Shown here: positions 42,600-53,498 of the stretch, piece after piece
Layout: every line of letters begins with the position of its first letter
Position numbering within the stretch: position 1 is the stretch's first letter
NCBI GenBank assembly: GCA_018136815.1
Contig: CM030935.1
Span: forward strand, 2,516,192 to 2,580,191
DNA length: 64,000 nt
Source: Isochrysis galbana
Lineage: Eukaryota > Haptophyta > Isochrysidales > Isochrysidaceae
Reading direction: 5' to 3'
Notes under the pieces: generated by a model
The model's input: only the letters and a program-made list of their open reading frames with translations
Told to the model about the DNA's origin: nothing
The model's database searches: none
Translations under genes and position numbers: made by a program

Positions 42600-43270
42600 C
42601 TGGTACAATCAATAGAACACCCACTTGGTGGAATTGTACATCGACCACGCCAAGAGCCTGAATATCTGAACAGCGTATCACGATGCAGCCGACCGCCCTT
42701 GTGGATGGTGTTAGCGCCCATCCCGGCCCACATGATCGCCCTTGGGTGTGCTCCTTCGGAGGGTGCAACGATTCTTAAGGCTAGACAACCAAACAGATGT
42801 CAAGCCGCTAGTCGTTACACAACAAACTTACAATTGATCGATGTTGATCTGCCACCGATGATGGCATTCCGGAGCACGTCAAGAATTTGACGCAATCTGA
42901 CGTACCGTGTGTACGTTTTGCCCCTTCGTTATAAATACCGATATACCTCGGCAGAATGTGGTGGATAGCCGCATGTCGATGGGATGGCCTCTTGCCTTGA
43001 GGGCTCGTCAACTGTACGGTGCCTTGGTCGCGACATCCACTGCAGTGGATCCGGACACCAGCCGGGATGCCGACGCAAGAGGCGTTGTCCTCATACTCCA
43101 GTCTGTCCATGCGGCGGAGGTTCGCATGAGAGCATGTACCTGGCCCAGAGCCCATGTGAGGGTACACAAGCAAAGGAGGTACTGCGCATATGTGGATGAC
43201 GAATCCCTCATCGTTGATCCTTGTAGAGGTGCTTGGAAGACGCCCGTTGGCATGTGTGCGGAATGTCACG
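42600..43270 (-). other. Probable multi-exon gene, not resolved
   Basis: The minus strand shows short coding-like segments separated by plausible splice sites, for example RLRQILDVLRNAIIGGRSTS (about 42950-42830), then a GTAAGT donor at about 42831, an acceptor near 42781 and IVAPSEGAHPRAIMWAGMG. The spacing of NAIIGG and IVAPSE recalls actin-related-protein C-termini, but the match is weak and the flanks do not support it. I name no product. 42130-42600 shows nothing. Confidence 0.25.
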
Positions 43271-43494
43271 CCGTTTCCGGGCGCGCTCCTGATTTGACTG
43301 GACTCGGGGCAACCTCAAGATGTCTGCAGAGCGTTCGGGCACCATGCCGCCTCGCCGGGAGCGCGGCTTTGCCAAATGTCCATATGGGCTTGCACCGTGT
43401 CCATATTGGTGGCATGTAGGGTTCCTCCGTTATGGTTCGCGGGCTCAGTGGAGACGGCAGAGCCCGGGTGTGAACGGTGAGGCTCCACCCAAGC

Positions 43495-44223
43495 TTACGG
43501 GCCCGAGGCGGCCACACGGGCACGCTTCGCCCACGGTGTCACATCTTCAGCATTACTACCAGGCGCATAGAAGCCGCCTTGGGCGCGGACCACTCGCTCA
43601 AACTGCCCTTGGTGCTCCAGCGTGAGAGGAGCCGTCTGCACACCCGGTGCAAAGACAGCGAGGCGATACTTCTCCGCCGCCTGGGAGTAGGCCACCGGCC
43701 GCGGCAGCCGAAGCGGAGCCGGCGCTGTGGACGTGTGAGTGGGTGCGCACGCCTCGGGAGGCGTCGGGTCCGGGGTGATGCTCACAGACGATGAGTAGGA
43801 GACGGGCACCGGTGGAGACAGGCCGCCCTCCTCTTCGCGCGCAAAACTTTCCGCGAGGGCGGCCGCCTTAGCCAGGTACTCGGCGTGAATCTGCACGTGC
43901 ACTGCCTCGGCAATGCCGTGCGCACGCAGCCGCTGGCCGAGCAGCCGGTCGGCACAGATTGCGTCCGCCGCAGCAGGCACAGCGCCTCCAAAGGCTAGGA
44001 GCCCCGCAGCAGCCCCGGCTTGTGAAGATGGGTTACCAAGCTCGCTGCGCAGCCGCTCGTTCTCCGCCGTCAGCACGCGCAGACGCTCTTGCAGCGTCTC
44101 GACCCACTCCTTCTTGCGCTGACGCGAAGCGGCGGCCGAGAGGCGGTTGCGGTGCTTGCGCCGGAGCCTGCGCTCCTCGAGCGGAGCCTCGTCGTCGGAG
44201 TGCGTGCCTTCCGAGCCGTCCAT
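43495..44223 (-). CDS. bZIP transcription factor
   Basis: Single exon, 242 aa from MDGSEGTHSD. Residues about 15-65 form a basic-leucine zipper: RKHRNRLSAAASRQRKKEWV fits the NxxSAxxSRxRKK basic region, followed by a heptad-spaced zipper (LQERLRVLTAENERLRSEL). The remainder is Ala/Pro-rich with a helical stretch (DRLLGQRLRAHGIAEAVHVQ) and a C-terminal region GQFERVVRAQGGFYAPGS. It would bind DNA as a dimer in the nucleus; target genes cannot be told. A longer frame upstream is low-complexity Arg/Glu/Gly from the GA microsatellite, so this Met is chosen. The microsatellite lies in its promoter or 5' UTR. Confidence 0.88.
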   Translation of the reverse strand: MDGSEGTHSDDEAPLEERRLRRKHRNRLSAAASRQRKKEWVETLQERLRVLTAENERLRSELGNPSSQAGAAAGLLAFGGAVPAAADAICADRLLGQRLRAHGIAEAVHVQIHAEYLAKAAALAESFAREEEGGLSPPVPVSYSSSVSITPDPTPPEACAPTHTSTAPAPLRLPRPVAYSQAAEKYRLAVFAPGVQTAPLTLEHQGQFERVVRAQGGFYAPGSNAEDVTPWAKRARVAASGP

Positions 44224-44372
44224 CCCGCACGTCGCCGCCCCACCCGCTCCTCTCTCTTCCGCCCCCCACCCCCTACCCTCCTTTCTCCTTCCCCCCTTCC
44301 ACCAGCCTTCCCCCCACGCACACCACCCACCCTCTTTCGCGCGCGCGCCGCCGGGGGACACGCCCCCCCCCT

Positions 44373-44377
44373 CCCCC

Positions 44378-44431
<54 letters not shown>

Positions 44432-44688
44432 CCTCCCTCTCCCTCTCCCTCTTTCTCTCTCTCTCCCTCCCTCCCTCTCCCTCCTCCCTCCTCCCCTCTC
44501 GCCCCGCCCCCCGCCCCTTTGCTCTCTCCCTCGACAAATCCTCGCATTCTCTCCTCCTTCCGCTCATCTCTAGCCACGTTACCACAGCGTACATACCTGC
44601 TCTCCGGGGGACTAGATATTCAACCTCGGTTCTCCGGATCCCGGCTCTCTCGAGAACAGGCGAGAAGAGAGGGAGGGAGGGAGGGAGG

Positions 44689-44719
<31 letters not shown>

Positions 44720-44820
44720 CGAGAGAGACAGAGAGAGAGAGAGACAGAGAGCGAGAGGGAGAGCTAGAGGGAGAGAGCGAGAGGGAGAGAGCGAGAGGGA
44801 GAGGGAGAGAGGGCAACACG
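44373..44820 (+). repeat. CT microsatellite followed by GA microsatellite
   Basis: A CT-rich block (44373-44520) and a GA-rich block (about 44665-44815) face each other about 150 bp apart, so the region is a potential large imperfect hairpin. It lies just upstream of the bZIP start. Confidence 0.85.
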
Positions 44821-46020
44821 TGGCGGCCGGGAGCTTTCTTCTGCTCTTTCGGATAGTTCGTCCTTGGATGGCTTGATGAAGGGTTAAACAAAAGTATGGG
44901 TGTGTGGCGAGTCTCTGTCAACCGTGGGCTCCTTTCCCCTTTCTTCATCTCTTCCTCAACTCGGTGTGAGCTCAGAGTTCTTTTGCCCCCCCCTCGCGAA
45001 TGTGCTGTGATGAGGATGTTCTCAGAATGCTATGATGAGGAGGCTTTGTGGCGGCACGTCAATCATCTGTGCCTCCCCAAACCCACTCGGTTCGCTCACT
45101 TCCTCATCGAGTCTCTTCGGTCAACGAGGTTCTTGTTCATCTCTCCCTCTCCTCTTCCCTCCTCTCGCTCCGGCCCCCTCCTCGCTCTCCTCCACCTCTC
45201 TTATCTCTACGAGATCTCCCTCTCCTCCTCCTCTTCCTCTATTTTCATCTCCCGGCTCTTCCTCTCTCTCTCCTCTCCTATTGTATTGTAGTCAACGGGT
45301 GCAAGCCCCCTTTCGGTATCTTGTCAATTTTGCTGTTGCGGGTTGCGAGCCCCCGTTCGAGGAACATTCAATAAGGACCAAGGATAGGGCGGTCAAACAC
45401 TATCTCAACTTCTAGGGATTGAGGATTGAGGATTGAGGAAATATTCCGAAGTAAAGCGGTAGAAACCCAGGAACACACCCGTCTGCCAGATCCCAGACCC
45501 CCCCCCCGGGAGCCACTTCCTCTAGGGCTCTAGACTCTAGGGCAGTCAAACAAATTCACATTTGCACTTACATTTAGTAGTATACATTTACGTTCAGTAA
45601 ACAACAACACCCACGACAAAGGCCGAGCACCACCCTGGTCAATCTCGTGGACTGTTCGTCAGCCGAGCTTCGTTTTGTTTCACAATATGACTATTTTTAG
45701 TCAATTAGACGTGTCGAGTTCGTCGGCCTTTCTCTTCTCTGGTTGACGTCTTCTCTCTTTCTTCTCTCTGGGATCGGTCTGTACGAGTACTCCAGAGTCA
45801 TGTGAGTGCGTCGGGCGGCCCGCGATGATCCCAGATCGATCCATCCCAAGGAAGAGGCGCCAACCCGTCCGCGCGGGAGCCGTCCGTCCCATCGGTCGGC
45901 CGCCCACTGATTGGCCGCGCCGAGGTGGGGGAAGACTTGGAGGACCAGCTGGGAGGGGAGGGAGGCAGCGCCACGCGCGGTAGTGTGGGGAGGCAGGCCA
46001 GCGTAACCCTCGCGAAACCA
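44821..46020. other. Intergenic with repeat family I copy 2
   Basis: 45385-45520 is a family I copy (inverse of 36165-36330), starting at AGGGCGGTCAAACACTATCT. The rest shows no supported gene; short frames at 44.9-45.4 kb are low-complexity Ser/Leu. Confidence 0.5.
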
Positions 46021-49000
46021 ATGGGTGCAGAGCCGATCCTCGTGCTCTCGCTGGGCGTCGCGCTCGGCGGGCTCGTGGCGCACGCTCTCAGCCGCTACTG
46101 CGCATACGCACCATACACGCCGACCCTCGTGGTGGTGGGCGTGCTCGGCGGGGTGGCAAAACACCTGGCGCTCTCACCACACACTAGCCCACACCTCTTT
46201 GCTTCACTGGAGGCTTGGGAGAACATTGAGGGCCACACCCTGCTACAGATCTTCCTGCCGCCGCTCCTATTCGTTGACACCATCCACCTGGAGTGGCATC
46301 GGACGTACAAGTGCCTGAGCCAGTGCGTCGTGCTCGCGGGCCCCGGCGTGCTGCTATCGACGGGCATGACGGCGGCTTACGTGTCTTATGTGCTGCCATA
46401 CCGGTGGGACTGGAAGCTGGCTCTCGCATTTGGCTCCGTACTTGCTGCCACCGACCCGATCGCAGTCGTGGCTTCGCTTCACGAGCTCGAGGCGTCCCCC
46501 GTCCTGACAATGATCATCGCCGGCGAGTCGATGCTCAATGATGGGTCGGCCATCGTCATTTGGGAGCTCTTCTTCGGCATGCACATGCAAGAAGTGAGCC
46601 CCAAGGCTTGCCCGCATAACTTGGCAAGCTGTGAAGGATTATGGCTACCGCCGACCAGGAAGAGCTCCTGTCGCCAAAATTCTACCGCGCGTGGGCAGTC
46701 TGAGCACCCCCCACGGCCCTCGTACTCAGGTACAAGGTTCGCCCGCTCTGCTACTAGCTCGGCTCGTGCTCGGCGGCATCGCCGCAGGGATAGCCTTTGG
46801 AACCCTGATGCTCTTCTGGATCTCCCGGATGAGCCGTCGGCACGAACAGCAGGATTGCCTGATCCAGTCTGCCATCACGATCTCGGGGGCGTATCTCTGC
46901 TTCTACCTGTGCGACGAGGTGATTGGCGTCTCAGCCGTACTGGCGGTGGTGTGCGCAGGCACCGAGTTATCTGTGTTCATGTGGCCGCTCCTCCACGACC
47001 GCAAGGGACTCGAGCGCTTTTGGCAGACCATCGAGTGGTTGATAAACACAATGCTGTTCCTCCTGGCTGGCCTCATCATCGGTGGCCGATGTCTGGTGCA
47101 GATCAAGCCGCTGTGGAGTAGCCAAGGCGAGAGCGAGGCCGCACAAGGCATAAGTCTCACGGACCTCGCATGGGTGGCCTTGTCGTTTGTTGTAGTGGTG
47201 GCGATCCGTCTAGCGACCATCTTTTTGCTGTTGCCATGGTTGCGGAGGCTTGGATACGGCATGTCCGTTCGTGATGCGGTGGCCGCCGCATGGGGCGGCC
47301 TGCGCGGGGCGGTCGGCCTCGCGCTGGCCCTCTCTATGGACGAGGCGCTTGAGAAGCGCGGCGACATGCGGACGGGCAAGCTAGTGTTGTTGCACACGTC
47401 CGGAGTGATCCTCGGCTCACTTGTGGTCAACGCACCCTCCATGCCGATTCTCCTCTGGCTCCTCGGTCTCACGCCCGCGACAGCGGCGGACGACGGTACG
47501 CGCCGCCGGGCGCTTTTGGACTTGCGCAAGCGCGTCGAGCGCTTCGCTTGGCGAGAGTTCCAGGCGCTACAGCAGCACCCGCGTGCGCCAGTTGGAGAGG
47601 CTTGGAAGGAGCGAGTCGCCAGCGTGATAACTCCCCTAAGGCGCTCCGATGGTACCGTTGCGCCACGGCGCCGCGCGCATCGCCTACGTGCCGTGAGGCA
47701 CCGAGCTGCTCGGCGCAATAGTGCGGCGGGAACGGCCGAGCCCGAGCTCGATCACGGCACTGTGACGCTAGCACAAGCGCCGAGCGTCATAGCCGCCCCG
47801 CCACCATTGCGACGCACCCCGGGCGCGTCAACGAGCAGTGAGGTGAATCGCGCGTCAAGGACCACGGTCGGTAGAAGTACCTGCAGCACCGACGCTTTCT
47901 CTGCAGACCCGCTGTGGTCGCTGCTCGGCACCGACTCGTACTCGCTCGTCCACCAAAGACACCACCCGTCGCACACGCGCGAAGAGCTCCGCACGAGGTG
48001 CAGCCCACCGGCCGGCCATGAAAGAGCGCCCCTTGGAGTGGGGGCAGCACGTGGAGAAGAAAACAGTGTTGTGCGCTCGCCCACTACCCGGCAAAGCGAA
48101 CATCGCACTCAGCGGGGTTCGGACAAACATGAGTCTGTTGTCGAGAGGCGGGGAAGCGACCAAGAAGGAGACGGAGCGGGCGTCGAGTTCATACGGCAGG
48201 TAACGGACAGGGGCGGCTGGTGGCGAGGACTGCATGCCGCACATCCGTGGAATCGACCTTTGACGGACTCGACGCGGAGCCGGATCGAGGCGAGGCGTCG
48301 ATGGCACTCAGCGATCAATTGCGTCTTTCGGCTTGTGCGCCCGCTCAACGTGTTGCCACCCGAAGTAGTCACACATGCAGCACGTGTGGAGGAGGTTGTG
48401 TCTGAACAAATGACTGAGCTATCGCCCCGTGCAGCTTCTCCTCCGGCCGTGGTAATCGACGTGCCAACACCATGGGCAGAGATCGCAGTTCGCTCCGGCG
48501 CTGCTGACGTGGCAACACGCGATGTGGCGACGGCGGACATGAGCAGTGCCCATCTCTGGGGCCGATCAAAACGTCCCTCCGAACACCGACTCTCACGAGC
48601 CGTAGGCGCAACTCCGGCCCACGTCGAGGAGCTCATGCGCGCGCGTGCCATATTCCTGAATCTTGTCAAGACCTCATACCACGAGCAACTGGCGGAAGGC
48701 CTGGTACGTTGCGTCGGCATAAAGGGGGTGGGGGGTGAATGGGGATCAGAGGTTTCCTCGGTATCAAGGTTGCTTCCAGGGTGTTTTTGTGTTGTCCTTG
48801 GCTTCGCGCGCGCCGACTTTTCTCGGGTCATCACGCCGTGCTGAGTCTCCTGCCCTGCCCGTACCCACTGCTCCCTGGCAACAGCTTCCTTCCAGATCAT
48901 TCTTGGCGTTCGAGCTCACCAACTCCGCCGATGTCGCCGCAGATCGGCTGTACCTACCTCTCTCAGACTGGCCGGTCCTTCTGCAAACTTTGCAAACGCC

Positions 49001-49997
49001 TCGAATGCTGAGACTTCTTGCGTGTCATTTTGCGCCAAAAGGGGTCACTCGATGTTCACAGCCGAGGCTGGAGCGGCTTTCTAGCGGAGCAAGCGCGGCG
49101 AACGCCTACCTCTCGACGGCAGACACTGCATCAGCAGGGCACGTCTCTCAGCGTCCACCCAACAATCATGATGCTAGCATGGAAACTGAGATGCAAGCTG
49201 CCTCAGCATCAAAGCCAGCCACGGCACCCTCCAGATATAGCACCAATCATGTGCCCACAGAGGGCCGGCAGTCATCAGCCTGGTGCACCTGTCTCTGTCC
49301 GTGTGTGGCGTGGCGGCTCGCAGCGCGCTCGATGCACGCATGGATTGGCCGACAGATGCGCACGGAGTTGATCAAGTACCACCTCCGCGCTTCCTACGTG
49401 ATCACGTGCTTCATAACGGCACACGCTTCTGCACAGCACGAGATGCGTTGGATGTTTGGCTCTAAGCACGATTTCATGCATCTCCCAAAGCGGCAGGTTG
49501 TGTGCGAGTCCCAAGCGGCCGTCGAGGCGGCGTCTCGCTTCCTGAGCGAGTTGGCAGCGCTTCCCATCGGGCCAGTGCACACGCAAGCCGGACGACACGC
49601 AGGAGGGCGGGCCGAGATCCTGGTCCAGGAGGTCGCTACTCGGCAGGTGGAGCGCCCGAGCCGTACCACTCGCTCACGCTGATGCCGCATGCGCGCGCAT
49701 CATGGCCTGTTGATGCATCGGCTCTCATGTACACAGGCGGCCGCCATCCTGCTCACGCGGATCGAGCGCTTCATAGACGGCATGCGCGGCCACGGCATCA
49801 TCGACCGGCGCGAGGCGGCAGAGCTCACGGCTGAAGTGACTCATGATAGACGTGTGCTCGATCGCGCGCACGTGCTGCCTCAGCTCTCTCGCTCGCTCGA
49901 GGCGATGGGAACAGCAGAGTGCGCCGAGGCATGGTCCAGTCTCGCCCGGCTCACGCAGCGGCATGCGCAGGCGCTCACGCAGCCAACCTCAATCTGA
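46021..49997 (+). CDS. SOS1-type Na+/H+ exchanger
   Basis: Four exons, all phase 0: 46021-46593, 46730-48703, 48885-49646 and 49737-49997, about 1,189 aa (plant SOS1 is about 1,150). CPA1 exchangers swap Na+ for H+ across the plasma membrane. Motifs: LPPLLFVDTIHLEW, then ATDPIAVVASLHELEASPVLTMIIAGESMLNDGSAIV in pieces (ATDP and GESMLNDG are the transport-site motifs), then WGGLRGAVGLALALSM, the second conserved block. About 10-12 membrane helices end near residue 480. A long basic/Ser-rich loop follows, then RAIFLNLVKTSYHEQLAEGL and YLPLSDWPVLL, shared with SOS1/NHE10 tails, and a final helix EVATRQAAAILLTRIERFI. The protein stops there, so the cyclic-nucleotide-binding-like domain usual in SOS1 is missing. 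Confidence 0.85.
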
Positions 49998-50289
49998 GCG
50001 CGCCCAGCCGACCCTCGCCCCGATGCCAAACCTTCCGTCGGCCGCTCTGCACCGAGAGAGCCACTGAGCTTTCCCCCTCCCCCCGTTTCCTCCTCGCGCC
50101 GCCCCCTTCCCGCCCGTCCGCGCCCGAGAGGAGAGCGACAGAAAACAGCCTCTCCTCCTCGTCCCCTCTTCTCCTCTTCTCTCTCTCCCACCCCTGCAGG
50201 CTAACTCTAAGCCTAGCCTCAACTAGCGAATGCAAAATAGGGTTAGGGTTAGCCTCAACTAGCGGAATAGCCTGTAGAGGCTCGCGAAT

Positions 50290-50660
50290 ACGACATTCTG
50301 TACTTTTTCTTTGGTTTTCGGGGTCCGGCCTAGGTGCGCTACGTTTGGCCCGGTTCAGAGCGTGGGGTCCGGGCAGCGCACTGGTCACGTCTTTTGGAAG
50401 TTCAGCGTCTAGAGTTTGTTGTGTCCGTGTGCCGTGTGCCCGTGCGTGTGGTTGTTCGTTGTTCCTATGGCCTATGGCCTATGGCTGTTTGTATGCCGCA
50501 TGTTCCGCTAATGTTAGGGTGTGCGGTTCGGTTCACGTGTTTGCATAGGTGCGTTTTGGGTTTTGGGTTAGTGCCGTTTGGTGTCACCCGTCGTCATATG
50601 TGGCCCGCCCGTGGTGTCGTCCACTATGTGTGCTATCCCTAATCTTGATACTAGGCTAGT
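50290..50660 (+). repeat. Dispersed repeat family A, diverged copy
   Basis: Resembles 4170-4530: TTTTCGGGGTCCGG, GCTACGTTTGGCCCGGTTC, GTGTGCGGTTCGGTTCACGTG. It lacks the CATCTGAAGATT start and so looks 5'-truncated. Upstream at 50235-50250 a double TTAGGG lies between two copies of a GCCTCAACTAGCG motif. Confidence 0.4.
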
Positions 50661-50714
50661 GCGCGCAATTTTGAATTTTGCTCTGGGAGTTAACTTGTCA
50701 ACTAAGTTTTAATA

Positions 50715-50810
50715 CTTGGTTCACGCATTGGGGGGGCACGAGCCCCCCCCCCCCCTCTCTCCACTCCTCCCCCGCCATGGCCATGGGGGAGGAACCACCC
50801 ACTCCAGGGC
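50715..50810 (-). repeat. Dispersed repeat family E, copy 3
   Basis: Reverse of 11175-11280 and 24225-24312: GCACGAGCCCCCCC, CTCTCCACTCCTCCCC, GCCATGG, GGGGGAGGAACCACCC. 50811-51240 shows no supported gene; a GCCTATGAGCCTGTAGTCAT-like stretch (about 50930-50955, reverse) recurs at 10750-10780. Confidence 0.5.
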
Positions 50811-52124
50811 GTATGGGTTCACGTTGACACGCCCTCGAGTGCCCATTACAGTAGCTTGGGCAAAAGGTGTTAGCCCATCTGGCCTCTTACAAGTGTTGAC
50901 GCAGGGCACAACAAGTGTGTCGAACACGCGATGACTACAGGCTCATAGGCAGAGGGCCGTTCGATCGAGCCGGCAGCTGACGCGGTCGTGTAAGGATCGT
51001 TGATTGTTGCTTGCGGGAAGATGTCTGAAAGGTCATAGTAAGAATCGGGTCTGAGAGTGTCTGCCATCAAGCGTTACGAGCGATGAGGTAGACTGGAGGT
51101 CGGAGGATTGCGACGCGTGGCGTCGGAGAGTAGGGACGAGGCTAGCTAGCGAGCTAGTGGAAGAGAGAGAGAATGAGAATGAGAGCTTCTTAGGTCCGAG
51201 GTAGACACGGGAGACGTGAAAAGCCGCGGTTTTGTCGCACGTCACGCGTCGGGAATTTCGCGCCAGTCATTCCCGACCCCCCCCCCAAATAGTAGTATAT
51301 TTATTGCCCATCGACCCCCTTCCCCCCCTTGGTATTGTGTATTGTGTCCATGTCCCTTAGACGGCCCCAAATTTCGCGAAATTTCGAACGAAATCGACGC
51401 TCGGAAAATGAGCCCAAATTTCGAAAAAAAATTCCGAAATCCTGGCCCGTCCCTATGCTCCTCCCCATCCCCATCACTATCCTCATCACTCTCCCATGGC
51501 ACAACATCAGGTTTCCAACCAGCACTCTGGGAACGCATTTGCACATGCATGGACTCATGACAAAAAACCAACTTATCCCATGAAAGACTTGCGCTCACCC
51601 ATGGCCTCCTCCGCCTTAGCGTGCGCACTCTTGTTCGCAATGTGCTTGTTCGACACGATGTGACCTTTGACGATTGAGGAGACCAAGGAGATCTCCTCCT
51701 TGCAAGCCCGACAGAAAATCTTCGAGCCCGATGCCACGAACGTCTCGTTGGGAAAGCTCTTAATGCGGTCAAGGGGCGTGACTTGTTTTGGCTCCGGTGT
51801 CTTCCGCGCCTGACCTCGCCGCACGCCGCGCACCCCAACTGGGGGTAACTGCCGCATCTTTCTCTCCCGCTGGTGCGTCGCCAACGTTGGCGAATCACCG
51901 TCATCAATGACGGTAGATGTTGGCGGGGGCGCGCTGCTGCCCCTCGACGTGCCAGAGGAGGTAGGAAGGCTGGAGGCGCTCGACGAGGCGCCATCACGAG
52001 ACGTCGATGCTCCTGGTTGGAGATCGTGTTGTCGCACCCAACGCGTCGCAGCTTTCTGACGCTCGACGCAGAAGAACTCTACCTGCACATTCTGCATGTT
52101 CGCGTGCATTGTCCCGATGCCCGT

Positions 52125-53498
52125 AGGGGTAGGTAAAAATATGTACATATCGTACTACGTATTTGGGCCCTTCCTGGGCGAGTCTACATATTTGGGGGGG
52201 GGGCGGCGTATCTCCCTACATATTTGCGTATCTCCCTACATATTTGGGGGGGGCGGGGCGTATCTCCTACATATGTTGGGCCCACTCGCGCGAGGAGGGG
52301 GAGGGGGGGGGGGCACGCGGGAATGACCGTTTTGTTCGGTGAGTCGCAACGGCGCGAACGAGTACGTGATACTTTCACGTGTTTCTTTAAGACTTGGTAG
52401 AGGGGGCGGAGGGCGGTGGCAACAAGTGACGGGAGCGACGGGCGGCGAGCGTCATGCCGCCAAATGACAGCCAAGCAGGTCATGCCACTCTCCCCTTCCT
52501 TCCCCTCGCCCCTCTCTCTGCCCCTGCCCCATGCGTGCTGACCCGCGCCCGCACATCTCCCTCGCCCTTGCAGGTCAGCGAGGCCGCAAACGCCGCTGCA
52601 CGAGCCGCGTGGCGTGGCGTGGGAGCGGCGGCAGTGATGCTGCGAGCCCCACGTCCGCACGCGAGGTCGACGGCGGCGACTGCTGCAGCGTGTGCTCGGA
52701 CGACACCGCGGACGAGTCCACGAACGAGAGCCAGGAGATCGACTGCACCGAGGACGACCACACACCGTCATCTTGGAAGGTGGGGGCGACAACCAAAAAA
52801 AAGATTTGACACGGGCGCCTTTCGCCCCTTGTACGAGTCGAACGATAAAGGTAATCTCACTCCCAGCGCGGAGCTACTAGCCCTAGCCACAAGACTAGGA
52901 GTAGAATACATGGTAAAGTCCGACCCCGACACGGGCTCCGAGAAGAGCCAAAACGCAACAGGAAAAAGAACGAACTAACACGACCAGCCGATAATCTGCG
53001 TAGAACCCTTGACCGCGCGGAAACACAATGCACTGGGAAAAAAGAATCAGAGTGAACCTTACAACAAGCCTGCCCCGAAAACACATCCAAAACCGGGCCC
53101 GTGGTAGCGCACCAGGGCCGCACCCCCGACACCGAAGACAAAGGAAAGAGGGGGGGAAGGGGAGGAGGTGGAAGAAAGGGATGGAAGGGCGATGTATGAT
53201 ACGCGGAGAAAGGTGCCGTCTAGCATAGGTGTGTAGCCCTGAATCTTCAGATCTTTTTTTTTTCATCTTGGAAGGTGGGCAAAACACCTTGCTAGATAGT
53301 AGATAGATAATTAATAGATAAGTAGGTGTTCGGAGATCTCGGAGTGCGTGAGCGCGTTAGCTTACTTAGTAGAAAAGCAGAAAACTTGACTACATAACTA
53401 CATATTTTCTACATATTTGGGCGTGGAGTCTACATATTTTCAACATATTTCAGCGACATATTTGGGCGATTTTTTCTACATATTTTTACCTACCCTTA
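52125..53498. mobile_element. Mutator-like (MULE-type) non-autonomous transposon
   Basis: A 1,374-bp element with inverted ends containing GGGTAGGTAAAAATATGTA and flanked by the 9-bp duplication GATGCCCGT (52116-52124 and 53499-53507). A 9-bp target duplication is characteristic of Mutator-superfamily elements. Beside the ends are repeated TACATATTTGGGCG-type units (52190-52280 and 53400-53475). The interior has no transposase but carries coding-like sequence (about 52570-52790) with an acidic CSVCSDDTADESTNE frame preceded by a CCCTTGCAG acceptor-like site, as if a host gene fragment had been captured. It also holds a nested 478-bp insertion. Confidence 0.75.
52785..53262 (-). mobile_element. 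Family A repeat nested in the MULE, 17-bp target duplication
   Basis: TCATCTTGGAAGGTGGG lies at 52768-52784 and 53263-53279, flanking 478 bp. Read in reverse, the insert begins with an A-run, GATCTGAAGATTCAGGGCTA, the family A start. The other end has a similar AAAAAAAAGATTTGA, hinting at short inverted ends. It interrupts the coding-like interior of the MULE, so it is the younger of the two. Confidence 0.65.

Noticed and set aside
42439-42768. Hydrophobic minus-strand frame that might be a membrane protein
   Set aside because: It runs through a likely 3' region in a frame different from the flanking coding-like exon and has no family features.
42600-42950. Actin-related protein C-terminus
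   Set aside because: Only short NAIIGG and IVAPSE resemblances; the rest of the fold is not visible, so no product was named.
50233-50250. Telomere-like TTAGGG repeats
   Set aside because: Only two units within an ordinary repeat; too short to call a telomere or chromosome end.
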